Source of the DNA: Streptomyces sp. SM10
Lineage (GTDB): Bacteria; Actinomycetota; Actinomycetes; Streptomycetales; Streptomycetaceae
Direction of reading: 5' to 3'
Length of the DNA stretch: 47,849 nucleotides
Assembly (NCBI RefSeq): GCF_002910915.1
Contig: NZ_NEUF01000088.1
Coordinates: 66,124-113,972, forward strand
Shown here: positions 1 through 8,118 of the stretch, one piece after another
How positions within the stretch are numbered: the first letter of the stretch is position 1
Layout: every line of letters begins with the position of its first letter
The notes under the pieces: model-generated
The model's database searches: none
Seen by the model: the letters and a program-made list of their open reading frames with translations, nothing else
Told to the model about the DNA's origin: nothing
Made by a program: the position numbers and the translations under genes

Positions 1-22
1 CCGGGACCCACGGGTCTACGGC

Positions 23-652
23 TCAGACTCCGGCGCCGAGCGCGGAGTTGATCTTCTGCGGGTCTCCGCAGGCGACGAGCAGCTCTCCGGCGCGCTCCCG
101 CATGTCGGAGAGCGCACGGGCCGCCGAGTCGTCCAGGTCGCCGTTGACCGCGACGACGACCACGGAACGCGAGGCGCATCGGCCGGCGTTCACCGTGCGG
201 GCGAAGAACACGTCGTCACCCGCATCGTGCTGGGCCCAGTACGCGGCCTCCCCGAAGGAGAGCTCGTGAGCGGCCCAGGGGTGCTGATCGGCGGTGGTGA
301 GCACCAGGATGTCGCCGGGTGCCCGTCCGGAGTCGAGCAGGAGGTCGACGGCCTCGTCGGCTGCGTCGACGGCGCCGCCGGCCGGAGCCGGAATCAGCTG
401 GAGCTGTGCTGCGGAACGATCCACCGCCTGCTTGCGTCCGGCGGCAGCAGGAGCGGCAGGTGTGGGATGCGGGCGCGGCGCCGGGGGCGCGGGCCGTGCG
501 GGTCCACGGCCCGGGCTACCGGGGCGGGGCGTGGCCGCGGAACGCGGGCCAGGTACGGGACGGGGGGTCGGCGCGGTGCGGCCGGCGGCCGGAGTGACGC
601 GGGGACCCTGGGCGCTCTCGGGAATCTGAGGCTCCTCGGGGATAAGAGGCAT
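23..652 (-). CDS. Conserved hypothetical protein with proline-rich N-terminus
   Basis: Predicted 209-residue protein of unknown function. Roughly residues 1-75 are Pro/Ala/Arg-rich and probably disordered. The remaining part is compact and contains DILVLTTADQHPWA and a C-terminal ELLVACGDPQKIN stretch. That pattern resembles the C-terminal RecA-like half of UvrD-type helicases, but no Walker A motif is present, so helicase activity is not implied. The gene lies 58 bp downstream of rnhB on the same strand and is probably co-transcribed with it. An upstream in-frame GTG at 682 exists, but the ATG at 652 has the better context. Coding bias is clear; the function is not known. Confidence 0.6.
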   Translation of the reverse strand: MPLIPEEPQIPESAQGPRVTPAAGRTAPTPRPVPGPRSAATPRPGSPGRGPARPAPPAPRPHPTPAAPAAAGRKQAVDRSAAQLQLIPAPAGGAVDAADEAVDLLLDSGRAPGDILVLTTADQHPWAAHELSFGEAAYWAQHDAGDDVFFARTVNAGRCASRSVVVVAVNGDLDDSAARALSDMRERAGELLVACGDPQKINSALGAGV

Positions 653-710
653 GAATGGTGGTCTTTCACGGCCGACGCGCACGCGTCGGCGGCTGGGTGC
701 GCCTGGGCGA

Positions 711-1421
711 TCAGAAGTCGAAGCCGAGCTGGCCCCCGCTTTCCAGTGCCGCCGCCTCGGCGGAGAAACGGACCTTTTTCAGGTGCTGCCACTTGGGCAG
801 CGCGTCGAGATAGGCCCAGCTGAGACGGTGGTGAGGTGTGGGCCCTTGCTCCTCCAGCGCGGCCCGGTGGACCGGTGACGGATAGCCGGCGTTCGCGCCG
901 AAGGCGAAGTCTGCGTACTGCCCCGTGTCCGCGCCCAGTTCGGCCATCATCGCGTCCCGGCGGACCTTGGCGATCACCGAGGCCGCGGCGACGGCGATAC
1001 AGGACTGGTCACCCTTGATCACGGTACGGACGTTCCAGGGCGGTCCGAGGTAGTCGTGCTTACCGTCGAGGATCACGGCGTCCGGTCGGACGGGCAGGGC
1101 CTCGAGCGCCCTGACGGCCGCGAGGCGGAGCGCCGCGGTCATGCCGAGATCGTCGATCTCCAGGGGTGACGCGTGCCCCAGCCCGTAGGCCGTGACCCAC
1201 TTCTCGAGCGTCGGGGCGAGTTCGGCCCGGCGCCTGGGACTGATCAGCTTGGAGTCGGTGAGGCCCTCGGGGGGTCTGCGGAGACCGGTGACAGCCGCGC
1301 ACACGGTGACGGGGCCGGCCCACGCTCCGCGTCCGACCTCATCGACACCGGCGACGGTCCTGGCACCGGAGGTAGCGCGCAGTGAGCGCTCGACGGTGTG
1401 CGTGGGTGGTTCGTACGGCAT
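711..1421 (-). CDS. rnhB: Ribonuclease HII
   Basis: Degrades the RNA strand of RNA-DNA hybrids and nicks at single ribonucleotides misincorporated in DNA. The 236-residue product has the family signature [13 protein letters not shown] at residues 25-37, giving the metal ligands D27 and E28. Further acidic ligands are D119 in VILDG and D138 in KGDQ, completing the DEDD set. TDSKLIS near residue 55 is also typical of RNase HII. Length is normal for the family. The frame stays open upstream to about 1667, but homology starts just after the ATG at 1421, so this start was chosen. The following hypothetical gene is probably in the same transcript. Confidence 0.93.
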   Translation of the reverse strand: MPYEPPTHTVERSLRATSGARTVAGVDEVGRGAWAGPVTVCAAVTGLRRPPEGLTDSKLISPRRRAELAPTLEKWVTAYGLGHASPLEIDDLGMTAALRLAAVRALEALPVRPDAVILDGKHDYLGPPWNVRTVIKGDQSCIAVAAASVIAKVRRDAMMAELGADTGQYADFAFGANAGYPSPVHRAALEEQGPTPHHRLSWAYLDALPKWQHLKKVRFSAEAAALESGGQLGFDF

Positions 1422-2091
1422 GGCGCCTGCCAGGGTACGCCGATGGAGGCGGCAAGAACACCCCGGGGCACCGCCCGGCGGACCGACCCGTGTCCGGTCG
1501 TGTCCGGAAGGCCATCGACGGGTGCACGGAACGGCCGGACGACGACCTCGGAGCCGAAGGGAAGGCGACGTGACCCGGCCGGCCGCCCAGATGCCGCCGA
1601 GATCCATCCATTCACATACGCACACGCGAGGAAGTGCACGCACGCCGCCAGGCCCCACCACCGGCACCGTCGACCTCGGCTAGACCTGGACACTCCAATT
1701 TTCCCGATTCCGAAGGATCAATAGCCATGGAAGGGCGATCGCGAGCTGAATCCTGCGATCGAAAATCATCTCGGAAAGCACCTTCAGCCGACACCGACAT
1801 CACATACGCGAACACCCGAGAGGTCTCCACTCCCGGGCGGACCACCGAAGGTGAGGGCATCCCGCACGGGCCGCAGGACGCCGAGGACGCCACCGGATCA
1901 CCGCCTCGCTTCGCCACGGCCTCACCGGATTCGGTCCGCGTCCTCCGAACACGTCGAACAGGACTGCTCGTTCGAAGCGTTCGGAAAGTCCGCCGCAGGC
2001 CGGCCGCCGTCCGAGTGTCCGCGTCCGCCGAGTCCGCCTGCGTGCTGCGTGCACCGATCCGGCGGAGCGAGCCGGCCGCCCTCCGGGCCGC
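1422..2091. other. Long intergenic region between rnhB and a membrane-protein gene
   Basis: A stretch of 670 bp with no convincing homologous gene, unusually long for this segment. It starts GC-rich and has an AT-richer patch near 1690-1810. One weak ORF candidate on the plus strand is listed separately. Part of the region should serve as the rnhB promoter. No tRNA, terminator-strength hairpin or repeat was recognised. Confidence 0.5.
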
Positions 2092-2107
2092 TCAGTACGG
2101 ATCGTAG
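1726..2107 (+). CDS. Possible small basic hypothetical protein
   Basis: Candidate 126-residue ORF starting MEGRSRAESCDRKSSRK. Its main support is a ribosome-binding site, AAGGA, nine bases before the ATG. Against it, third-position GC bias is weaker than in neighbouring genes, no domain is recognisable, and the 3' end overlaps the end of the convergent membrane-protein gene by 16 bp. The product would be Arg/Ser-rich and soluble. It may be a spurious frame in a non-coding region. Confidence 0.2.
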
Positions 2108-3927
2108 GAGTCCTCCTCCTCGTGACCGCCTCGCTCGTCGGCCTCCTGCCCGAGGCTGTAGCACTCGGTCCCGTGATACTGGACGGAGGTCTCCTCCAGG
2201 ATGTCCCGGGCCCTGGCCTCTCCCCAACTGGTGGCGTACCACGGGGTGTCCTCGACGGCGAGGTCGCGCTGGAAGTGCTCCAGCACACAGGACCTCAGCG
2301 GCTCCGGCAGCTTGTCCAGCGCCGGGACGGCATCCGCGGAGAGTCCCTTCAGGTACTCGATGTCGATGGTCGCGTCGCTCGTCCTGTCGTCGGTGTACCG
2401 CTGGACGTTCTGCTCGGCGATCAGTCCGTCCGGCGAGAGCAGCCCGAAGACGAGCACGCCGACGGCGGCGCTCGCCGCGATCGCACGCGGAAGCATCCTG
2501 GCTCCGAAGACCCCTGCCGCGATGATGAGGACCAGCACCACTCCGAGCCAGAGTTCCACGGCGGCCACGGAGATCCGGAGGCGGGTCAGCCCGAAGGCGT
2601 CGACGTAGAGGTCCATGCGACGCAGCGCGGAGGCCACGACGACGAGGGTGAGCACACACAGGACGCCGAGGACGCTGCGCACCAGGGTCCGGTCACGCGG
2701 TCCTCCCCGCGGTGCCCAGCGCAGGGCGAGCGCGATGACGAGCAGAGTCAGGACGGTGGCCCACAGCAGTTGCCAGAAGCCCTGGCGGGCGTATTCGGCG
2801 GGCAGCAGGCCCGTCTCGTCCAGAACCTTGTCGTAGCCGCCGAGGAGCACGACGAGCTGAAGCGCGAGGAACGCCGCGAAGAGCAGGTTGAGCACGATCA
2901 GCGGAATCGCCCACTCCAACCTGTTCCTGGCCCTGCCCGGGCGGACGGTGACGCCGTCCCAGCGGACCGGAGCGGCAGCGCTGTACGCGGCGGCCAGAGC
3001 GCCTGCCGCTCCCAGGACGAAGAGGAAGGGGCGCCAGGGACTGTCACCGACGGACACATCGGGGGTGAGACTGCCCAGCAGGTCGGCGAAGGCGGCATCC
3101 GCGGAGGCGAAGAGCGCACCGAAGACGATGAGGAGCACCGCCGCCACCGCAGCGCTGCGCACCACGGTGCGCGCCCGGCCCCCGGAGTCGCCCGCACGGT
3201 CGCGCAGCCCGCGCCACCCCCAGCGCACGCCGCCGGCGACCGAGGGGAACAGCCCCAGCGATCCGAGCAGCACACCGGGCCAGCTGCGGCTTCCGTGCAG
3301 GGCGAGCGAGCCCAGCGCGAGGGCCGACACCACTGCGAGGAAGACCGGCCACCCCGCTTCCCGGAGTGCCGGAATCGCCAGGAGCGCCAGGCCGCCCACT
3401 GCCCAGACGGCGGTCCAGGGGCGAAGTACGCGCCCTGCCGAGCGTGCGGCGAAGAACGCCGCCAAGGCCGCGGGCACGGCCACGATCAGCAGGTTGGCCC
3501 CCAGGCCTTCGCCGAGCAGCAGGGCGCTGAGCAGGGCCGTGGCCAGGACCGCCCAGAGGGTCGCCGGCGGGACCGCGGGTGGGGACGGATGCCGCAGCCG
3601 GGACAGCACACCGGGGGGCTGGGGCCGCTTCTGCCCCCCGCGTTGCCAGACGTCCGCCGCCCCCTGCGGCGTCCGGAGGTAGGCGGGCACCTCCGGTACC
3701 TCCGGCACGTCCGGGCCTGTGCTCCGCGGCGGAACCGGCGATACGGAGGCCGACGCCGGCTTTCCCGCCGGCGCCCGCGTCCGGCGGAGATCCTCGGGCG
3801 AGGCCTCGCTCTTCGGCTCGGCGGTGGCGCCGGACGGGAGACGGGCTCCGGACGCGGATCCCTCCGCGCCACCGCTCTCCGGTGGCGTCTCGGGCCGGCT
3901 GGACGTGCCGGACGACTGATCGGACAT
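2092..3927 (-). CDS. DUF4173-like polytopic membrane protein
   Basis: Integral membrane protein of 611 residues. The first 120 or so residues are Pro/Ser/Glu-rich and probably cytoplasmic. About ten hydrophobic segments follow, for example those around LLIVAVPAALAAFFAA and VVLLGGYDKVLDETG, the latter resembling DUF4173 family members. The C-terminus is hydrophilic and acidic, ending in EEEDSYDPY, and contains a pair of cysteines. The ATG at 3927 follows GGGAGGGG with a five-base gap; an upstream in-frame codon at 3969 lacks this. The gene appears monocistronic. Family role is unknown; two-component-sensor-like or transport functions would be guesses. Confidence 0.8.
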   Translation of the reverse strand: MSDQSSGTSSRPETPPESGGAEGSASGARLPSGATAEPKSEASPEDLRRTRAPAGKPASASVSPVPPRSTGPDVPEVPEVPAYLRTPQGAADVWQRGGQKRPQPPGVLSRLRHPSPPAVPPATLWAVLATALLSALLLGEGLGANLLIVAVPAALAAFFAARSAGRVLRPWTAVWAVGGLALLAIPALREAGWPVFLAVVSALALGSLALHGSRSWPGVLLGSLGLFPSVAGGVRWGWRGLRDRAGDSGGRARTVVRSAAVAAVLLIVFGALFASADAAFADLLGSLTPDVSVGDSPWRPFLFVLGAAGALAAAYSAAAPVRWDGVTVRPGRARNRLEWAIPLIVLNLLFAAFLALQLVVLLGGYDKVLDETGLLPAEYARQGFWQLLWATVLTLLVIALALRWAPRGGPRDRTLVRSVLGVLCVLTLVVVASALRRMDLYVDAFGLTRLRISVAAVELWLGVVLVLIIAAGVFGARMLPRAIAASAAVGVLVFGLLSPDGLIAEQNVQRYTDDRTSDATIDIEYLKGLSADAVPALDKLPEPLRSCVLEHFQRDLAVEDTPWYATSWGEARARDILEETSVQYHGTECYSLGQEADERGGHEEEDSYDPY

Positions 3928-4158
3928 TGGGACCCCTCCCCCGACCGGGGTCCGCTCGCACGGCCACATCGCGGCACGACGGCCCCGGCGTCTCTAGGCG
4001 CACGCCCACCAAGATCGATGAGGGCGGCGTGGCCGAAAGAGTAAGGCCCGCACAAGCGCTTCAACCGTTCGGGGTCCCCGCTGTGGCAGGACCGTGACAG
4101 TGAACAGAACCGTGCCGGCCGAAGTGACGGGTCCCGGCCAGGGCCTCCGGATCCGAGA

Positions 4159-5076
4159 TCAGCGACGCGCCGGGGAGAGGGGAACCCAGTCGGGCAGTTG
4201 CTCCGTACGGGTCAGCCAGTCGGCGGGAGGCGCCCCCAACGGTTCCGCGGCGACGATTCCGCCGACGATGGCGCACGTGGTGTCCACGTCTCCGCCCGCC
4301 TGCGCCGTCACCCAGAAGGCCTGCTCGAAGTCGCCGAGACTCCGCGCCGCCGACCACAGGGCGAAGGGCACCGTGTCGTGGGCGCTCGTACGGCGTCCGT
4401 TGCCGAGCACTGCGGCGACCGTCCCCGCGTCCCTGTAGTCGAGCATGTCGCGGGCCCTGCGCAGCCCGGCGCCGACCGCGCTGCGCGGGATGAGGGCGAC
4501 GACACCGTCGAGCAGGTCCTCGGGCGCCGGAGGACCTCCCGGAGCGGCGACGAGGGCGGCCGCCGCCGCGACGGCCATGGCCCCCACGACGGCTTCGCGG
4601 TGCTGATGGGTGGTGTACGACGAGATCTCCGCCTGGTGGGTGGCCTGTTCCGGGTCGTGCGCGTACCAGGCACCCAGCGGTGCGATACGCATCGCCGACC
4701 CGTTGCCCCAGGAGCCCTGCCCCTGGAAGAGCGCGGACGCCAGCTCACGCCAGTCGCCGCCTTCCCGCACCAGCCTCAGCAGCCGGTTCACCGCGGGGCC
4801 GTAGCCCCGGTCGAAGTCGTGGTGCCGGGCGAAGGAGTGGGCCAGCGCGTCCTGGTCGATCCGCTCGTGCGCGGCCAGCACGGCCAGCACGGAGCAGGCC
4901 ATCTCGGTGTCGTCGGTCCACTGCCAGTCGTCGGGCGGCAGGTCCCGGGTCTTGAGCAGGGGGTAATGGGCCGGGACGAAGAACTGGGAGCCGAGGGCAT
5001 CTCCCACGGACAGTCCACGCAGGCTGGCCAGAGCGCGCTCGAAGCGGTCGGAAGCAGAATCAGCGGTCATGGTCAT
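4159..5076 (-). CDS. ADP-ribosylglycohydrolase family protein
   Basis: Predicted hydrolase of 305 residues that removes ADP-ribose from modified proteins or small molecules, as known for the DraG/ARH family. The binuclear-metal motifs are visible: WTDDTE at residues 53-58 and GGDVDTT at 261-267, with the glycine-rich GNGSAMR at 124-130. Length is normal. It starts 12 bp after the histidine phosphatase gene ends, so the two form an operon. ATG codons occur at 5076 and 5070; GGGAG lies close upstream, and the first was kept. The target of de-ADP-ribosylation cannot be told from the sequence; no ADP-ribosyltransferase is nearby. Confidence 0.88.
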   Translation of the reverse strand: MTMTADSASDRFERALASLRGLSVGDALGSQFFVPAHYPLLKTRDLPPDDWQWTDDTEMACSVLAVLAAHERIDQDALAHSFARHHDFDRGYGPAVNRLLRLVREGGDWRELASALFQGQGSWGNGSAMRIAPLGAWYAHDPEQATHQAEISSYTTHQHREAVVGAMAVAAAAALVAAPGGPPAPEDLLDGVVALIPRSAVGAGLRRARDMLDYRDAGTVAAVLGNGRRTSAHDTVPFALWSAARSLGDFEQAFWVTAQAGGDVDTTCAIVGGIVAAEPLGAPPADWLTRTEQLPDWVPLSPARR

Positions 5077-5088
5077 CGCACTCCCACT

Positions 5089-5748
5089 CTATCCGCTGAT
5101 GCCGTAGGGCTCAGGGGTGCGCCATCGCTCGAAGGGCCGGTCGAGCGTATAGCTGCCGTCCTGACCGAGCAGCAGCGTCCTGGACTCGCCGTTTCCCGGG
5201 TTGGACAGTGATTCGAACTCGGCCACCGACCAGTGGAACCAGCGCATGCAGAAGAGCCGCATGGTCAGCCCGTGGGTGACGAGGAGCACGTTCGGGGGAT
5301 GGTCGGGGGCCTCGAAGCTGCGGTGCAGACTCTCCAGGAACGCATCGACCCGGTCGTACACATCGGCCCCGGACTCGCCCTGCGCGAAGCGGTAGAAGAA
5401 GTGCCCGTACGCGTCCCGGTAGGCCTTCTGCAGCCTGACGTCGTCCCGGTCCTGCCAATTGCCCCAGTCCTGCTCGCGCAGCCGGGGTTCCTCCCTGACG
5501 CGCACACGGTCCGGGGCGAGGCCGAAGGCCCTGAACGTCTCGTGTGTGCGCCGGTAGGGCGAGATGTAGACGCTGACGCGCTCGTCGCCGAACGTCCCAC
5601 GCAGACGGGAGCCCGTCGCCGCCGCCTGGCGCAGACCCTTCGGCGTGAGCCTGAGCGCGTGGTCGGGCTCACGCTCGTAGACCGTGTCGTCGGCATTGCC
5701 CTCGGACTCACCGTGGCGGACGAGGACGATGCGTTGCGGTCGTGCCAT
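5089..5748 (-). CDS. Histidine phosphatase family protein
   Basis: Member of the phosphoglycerate mutase-like superfamily, 219 residues. The catalytic RHGE motif is at residues 11-14, with H12 the expected phospho-acceptor. R66 in SPYRRT, E92, and H159 in VTHGLTM complete the active-site set. The spacing fits broad-specificity phosphatases rather than glycolytic mutase, and the sequence LREQDWGNWQD is typical of such enzymes. It is the first gene of a two-gene unit with the ADP-ribosylglycohydrolase. The substrate is unknown. Confidence 0.9.
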   Translation of the reverse strand: MARPQRIVLVRHGESEGNADDTVYEREPDHALRLTPKGLRQAAATGSRLRGTFGDERVSVYISPYRRTHETFRAFGLAPDRVRVREEPRLREQDWGNWQDRDDVRLQKAYRDAYGHFFYRFAQGESGADVYDRVDAFLESLHRSFEAPDHPPNVLLVTHGLTMRLFCMRWFHWSVAEFESLSNPGNGESRTLLLGQDGSYTLDRPFERWRTPEPYGISG

Positions 5749-5843
5749 GCACCGACCCTAGATGCCGTCCGACATGATCGAGCGGCTGTGCGGGCTCGAT
5801 CGGGCGTATGTGACCAAGGGAACGCGGGCTCGGGCGCGGATGA

Positions 5844-6449
5844 TCAGACCGTCCACGAGGGTTCGAGCTGCACCACGTCCCCCGTCAGCGCCTCGACGTC
5901 CCGCTCGGTCTCCGCCCGCGCCGTGAGCCGTGCGAGGCCCTCGGGCCTGTACTTGCCGCGCTCGGCGCTCGACTGCCACATCGACAGCACGAGGAACTCG
6001 TGCCCCGGAGCTTCCCCGAAAACGCCGCGCAGCATTCCGGGCGATCCCGCCATGGCGGGGTTCCACACCCGTTGCTGCATGAGCGCGAAGTGGTCGACGC
6101 GGTCCTCGTGGACGCGGCTGTGCGCCACCCTGACGACGTCCGCGTCGGTGAAGACCGGCTCGAAACCCGTCTTCACGTCGAAGCGGTACTCGAAGAGCTT
6201 CACGCGCATGTCCTTGTACGTCCCGGACCGGGAGGCGGCGAGCCGGTCGTGACCACGGGCCATGAAGGAGTCGTAGAAGACCCGGTTCTCCCAGAACGCG
6301 AAGACATGGGCGACTTCGGGCTGCCCTCGGCTCCACCCGCCGCTCTGCCCCCGGAATCCCGGCTCTTCGAGCAGCCCCGCCCACTTCCGCTGCCCCCGCT
6401 CGAAACCGCGACGGTCGACCACGGTGCAGCGAATCCACTTGACCAGCAC
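5844..6449 (-). CDS. DUF4937 domain-containing protein
   Basis: Soluble 201-residue protein. The start MLVKWIRCTVV and the following WAGLLEEPGFRGQSGGW, then HVFAFWENRVFYDSFM, fit the DUF4937 family of small ferredoxin-fold-like proteins, related to antibiotic-biosynthesis-monooxygenase folds. The sequence seems to hold two similar halves, the second beginning near QQRVWNPAMAG, consistent with an internal duplication of such folds. It lies 95 bp upstream of the histidine phosphatase on the same strand and may be co-transcribed. Biochemical function is not known. Confidence 0.78.
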   Translation of the reverse strand: MLVKWIRCTVVDRRGFERGQRKWAGLLEEPGFRGQSGGWSRGQPEVAHVFAFWENRVFYDSFMARGHDRLAASRSGTYKDMRVKLFEYRFDVKTGFEPVFTDADVVRVAHSRVHEDRVDHFALMQQRVWNPAMAGSPGMLRGVFGEAPGHEFLVLSMWQSSAERGKYRPEGLARLTARAETERDVEALTGDVVQLEPSWTV

Positions 6450-6561
6450 CGCGCCATCGTACGGCGCCGGGCATGGCGCGGGTCACGCCCCGGCCTGCCC
6501 CGGAGGGGCCCGCACCGGCATCGCGCGGCCCCGTCCCCGCCGTGGCCCGAATGTGACGTCC

Positions 6562-6582
6562 GAATCCAACACGGTTGGATTC
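6562..6582. promoter_or_regulatory. Perfect inverted repeat upstream of the terD-like gene
   Basis: GAATCCAA and its reverse complement TTGGATTC flank a 5-bp spacer CACGG, and GTCC/GGAC lie just outside. The repeat is 69 bp before the ATG of the TerD-like gene. It could be an operator dyad or an RNA hairpin in the leader; no U-tract follows, so it is not a terminator. Confidence 0.5.
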
Positions 6583-6651
6583 ACGGACAGTTACGGACAT
6601 GATCTGAGGGCGGAAGAGGTCTGTCGGCCCAGCAGCGAGGAGACGTGTCCG

Positions 6652-7182
6652 ATGAGCACTCCCAACAAGGACATCGAGAAGGTCGAGGTAAGGGTCAAAT
6701 GGGACCCCAGCGCCACCGGTGAGCCCGCCAACGACCTCGACATCATCGCGGCCACGTACGGGACGGACGCGCCGTACGGCAGCCCTGTCTACCTCGTGCA
6801 CTTCGACAGCAGGTCGCCGGACGGGACGATCACGCTGAACCGGGACAGCCGGACGGGGCAGGGGTACGGCTTCGACGAGGTCATGACGCTGGAGCTGGAC
6901 CGACTGTCGGACACGTACGCCAGGGTCGTGGTCGGCGTCGCCATCCAGCAGCGTGACGGGCACAAGACCTTCGGCCAGATAGACCACACGGCCGTGCAGA
7001 TCCGCGAGGGCTACACGAATCTGGCCGAGGACGACTTCTCCGGGGTGCCGTCCGCCACGGCCGCGGTCGTCGCCGAATTCGTCCGGGACACCGCGGGGTC
7101 GTGGGGCTTCCACGGGGCGGTCCGCGGATTCGACGGCGACCCCGGCTCGTTCGCCGCGACGATGGGGAACCGCCCCGGCTGA
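6652..7182 (+). CDS. TerD family protein
   Basis: Small 176-residue TerD-type protein, a calcium-binding beta-sandwich family associated with tellurite resistance and stress responses. NDLDIIAATYG at residues 27-37 matches the DLD calcium loop of the family, and GQIDHTAVQIREGYTNLAEDDFS lies in the region conserved near the C-terminus. ATG at 6652 is preceded by GAGGAG nine bases upstream. No other ter genes are present, so it stands alone; stress-related signalling is inferred from the family only. A dyad at 6562-6582 may regulate it. Confidence 0.85.
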   Translation: MSTPNKDIEKVEVRVKWDPSATGEPANDLDIIAATYGTDAPYGSPVYLVHFDSRSPDGTITLNRDSRTGQGYGFDEVMTLELDRLSDTYARVVVGVAIQQRDGHKTFGQIDHTAVQIREGYTNLAEDDFSGVPSATAAVVAEFVRDTAGSWGFHGAVRGFDGDPGSFAATMGNRPG

Positions 7183-7365
7183 CACCCGGCACACCTCCCC
7201 GGTCCCCGCTGGGGCACAGAAGAAGGATCAAAGATCGTGCTGATGAGGCCGGTGCCCTTCGGCGGCTTCTTCGGGGGCCCGGCCCACAGGTCGGCGAGGC
7301 GGTGCACCGCTGCTTCCACGAGCGGTGCCACCCCTCTCCCGCACGGGCGCGTCTTCCTGCGCCCC

Positions 7366-7913
7366 TCAGGACCGCAGCCAGGGGTAGCCGAGCCGATCGA
7401 CGGATTCCTTCGAGCCTCCGCAGACCTCGGCGGCCTCGCGGGGGTCCTCGGCCGTGATCCGGGCGCAGAGGCGTCCGGCCTGTTCGGCGGGATCGTCCCC
7501 GGTGACCGGGACGGTCATCCTGAACCGGAGCCAGGGGCGGCCCTCCGTCATCGCGGCCCGGCCGGGATGGAACAGGAAGACCGTGATCCGCTCGGGCTCC
7601 CAGGACCAGGCCGAAACAGCTGACAGCTCGCAGTCCCAGGCCGCCAGCCGGTCGGCGTGTGCACGGAGCCCCTGCTCCAGCAGCCGCGCGACCGTCCGGG
7701 ACGGCCACTCCCGGCCGAGGTCCTCGGCGGCCCGGCGGAGCTCGGCCTCGTACTGACCGGCGTCGAACCTGAACTCCGGGGGACCGAACTCGTCGTCGTC
7801 CGGATTGCGGCCAGGACGTCCCGCCCGTCGACGACGGGCCCGCACTCCACCGCCCCGTGCGTCCCGAGCGGTGGCACGACGACACGGAGGAACAGACGAG
7901 GTTCTGTGGTCAC
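7366..7913 (-). pseudogene. Hypothetical protein gene with internal deletion and frameshift
   Basis: Coding signal runs in two different frames. From a GTG at 7913 one frame gives 35 codons with strong G/C third positions (MTTEPRLFLRVVVPPLG, ending about DGRDVLA). Near 7810-7820 the coding bias jumps to another frame, giving RNPDDDEFGPPEFRFDAGQYE and continuing to a stop at 7366. From memory, full-length Streptomyces relatives carry some 60 extra residues with a Cys-rich stretch between these two parts, so a deletion across this point best explains the break. A shorter intact protein starting at 7845 cannot be excluded. Confidence 0.6.
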
Positions 7914-8019
7914 GGCCCGATGGTCCCGGAGCCGGGGCTCAGCCGGGATTCCTCCCGGACCGACCGAAAGGCTGTGCGGGCCGGGCCGTTCACCGGCCGG
8001 ACGGTGTCGCGGGCACGGC

Positions 8020-8050
8020 GAAGGGGACCGGCCGTCGGCCGGTCCCCTTC
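8020..8050 (-). terminator. Hairpin terminator after nrdJ
   Basis: A 14-bp perfect stem (8020-8033 with 8037-8050) around a 3-nt loop, 69 bp beyond the nrdJ stop codon. It lacks a long U-tract, as is usual in Streptomyces. It may also end leftover transcription from the broken gene side. Confidence 0.75.
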
Positions 8051-8118
8051 GTCAGCTGCTGGTCAGCCGCCCGCGGCGGCCGCGCCGGACGAGGTGTCCG
8101 GCGCGGCTCCGCCCCGTA

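Noticed and set aside
5749..5843. Extension of the DUF4937 or phosphatase genes across the gap
   Set aside because: No coding bias; the phosphatase start at 5748 precedes its catalytic RHGE motif by the normal distance.
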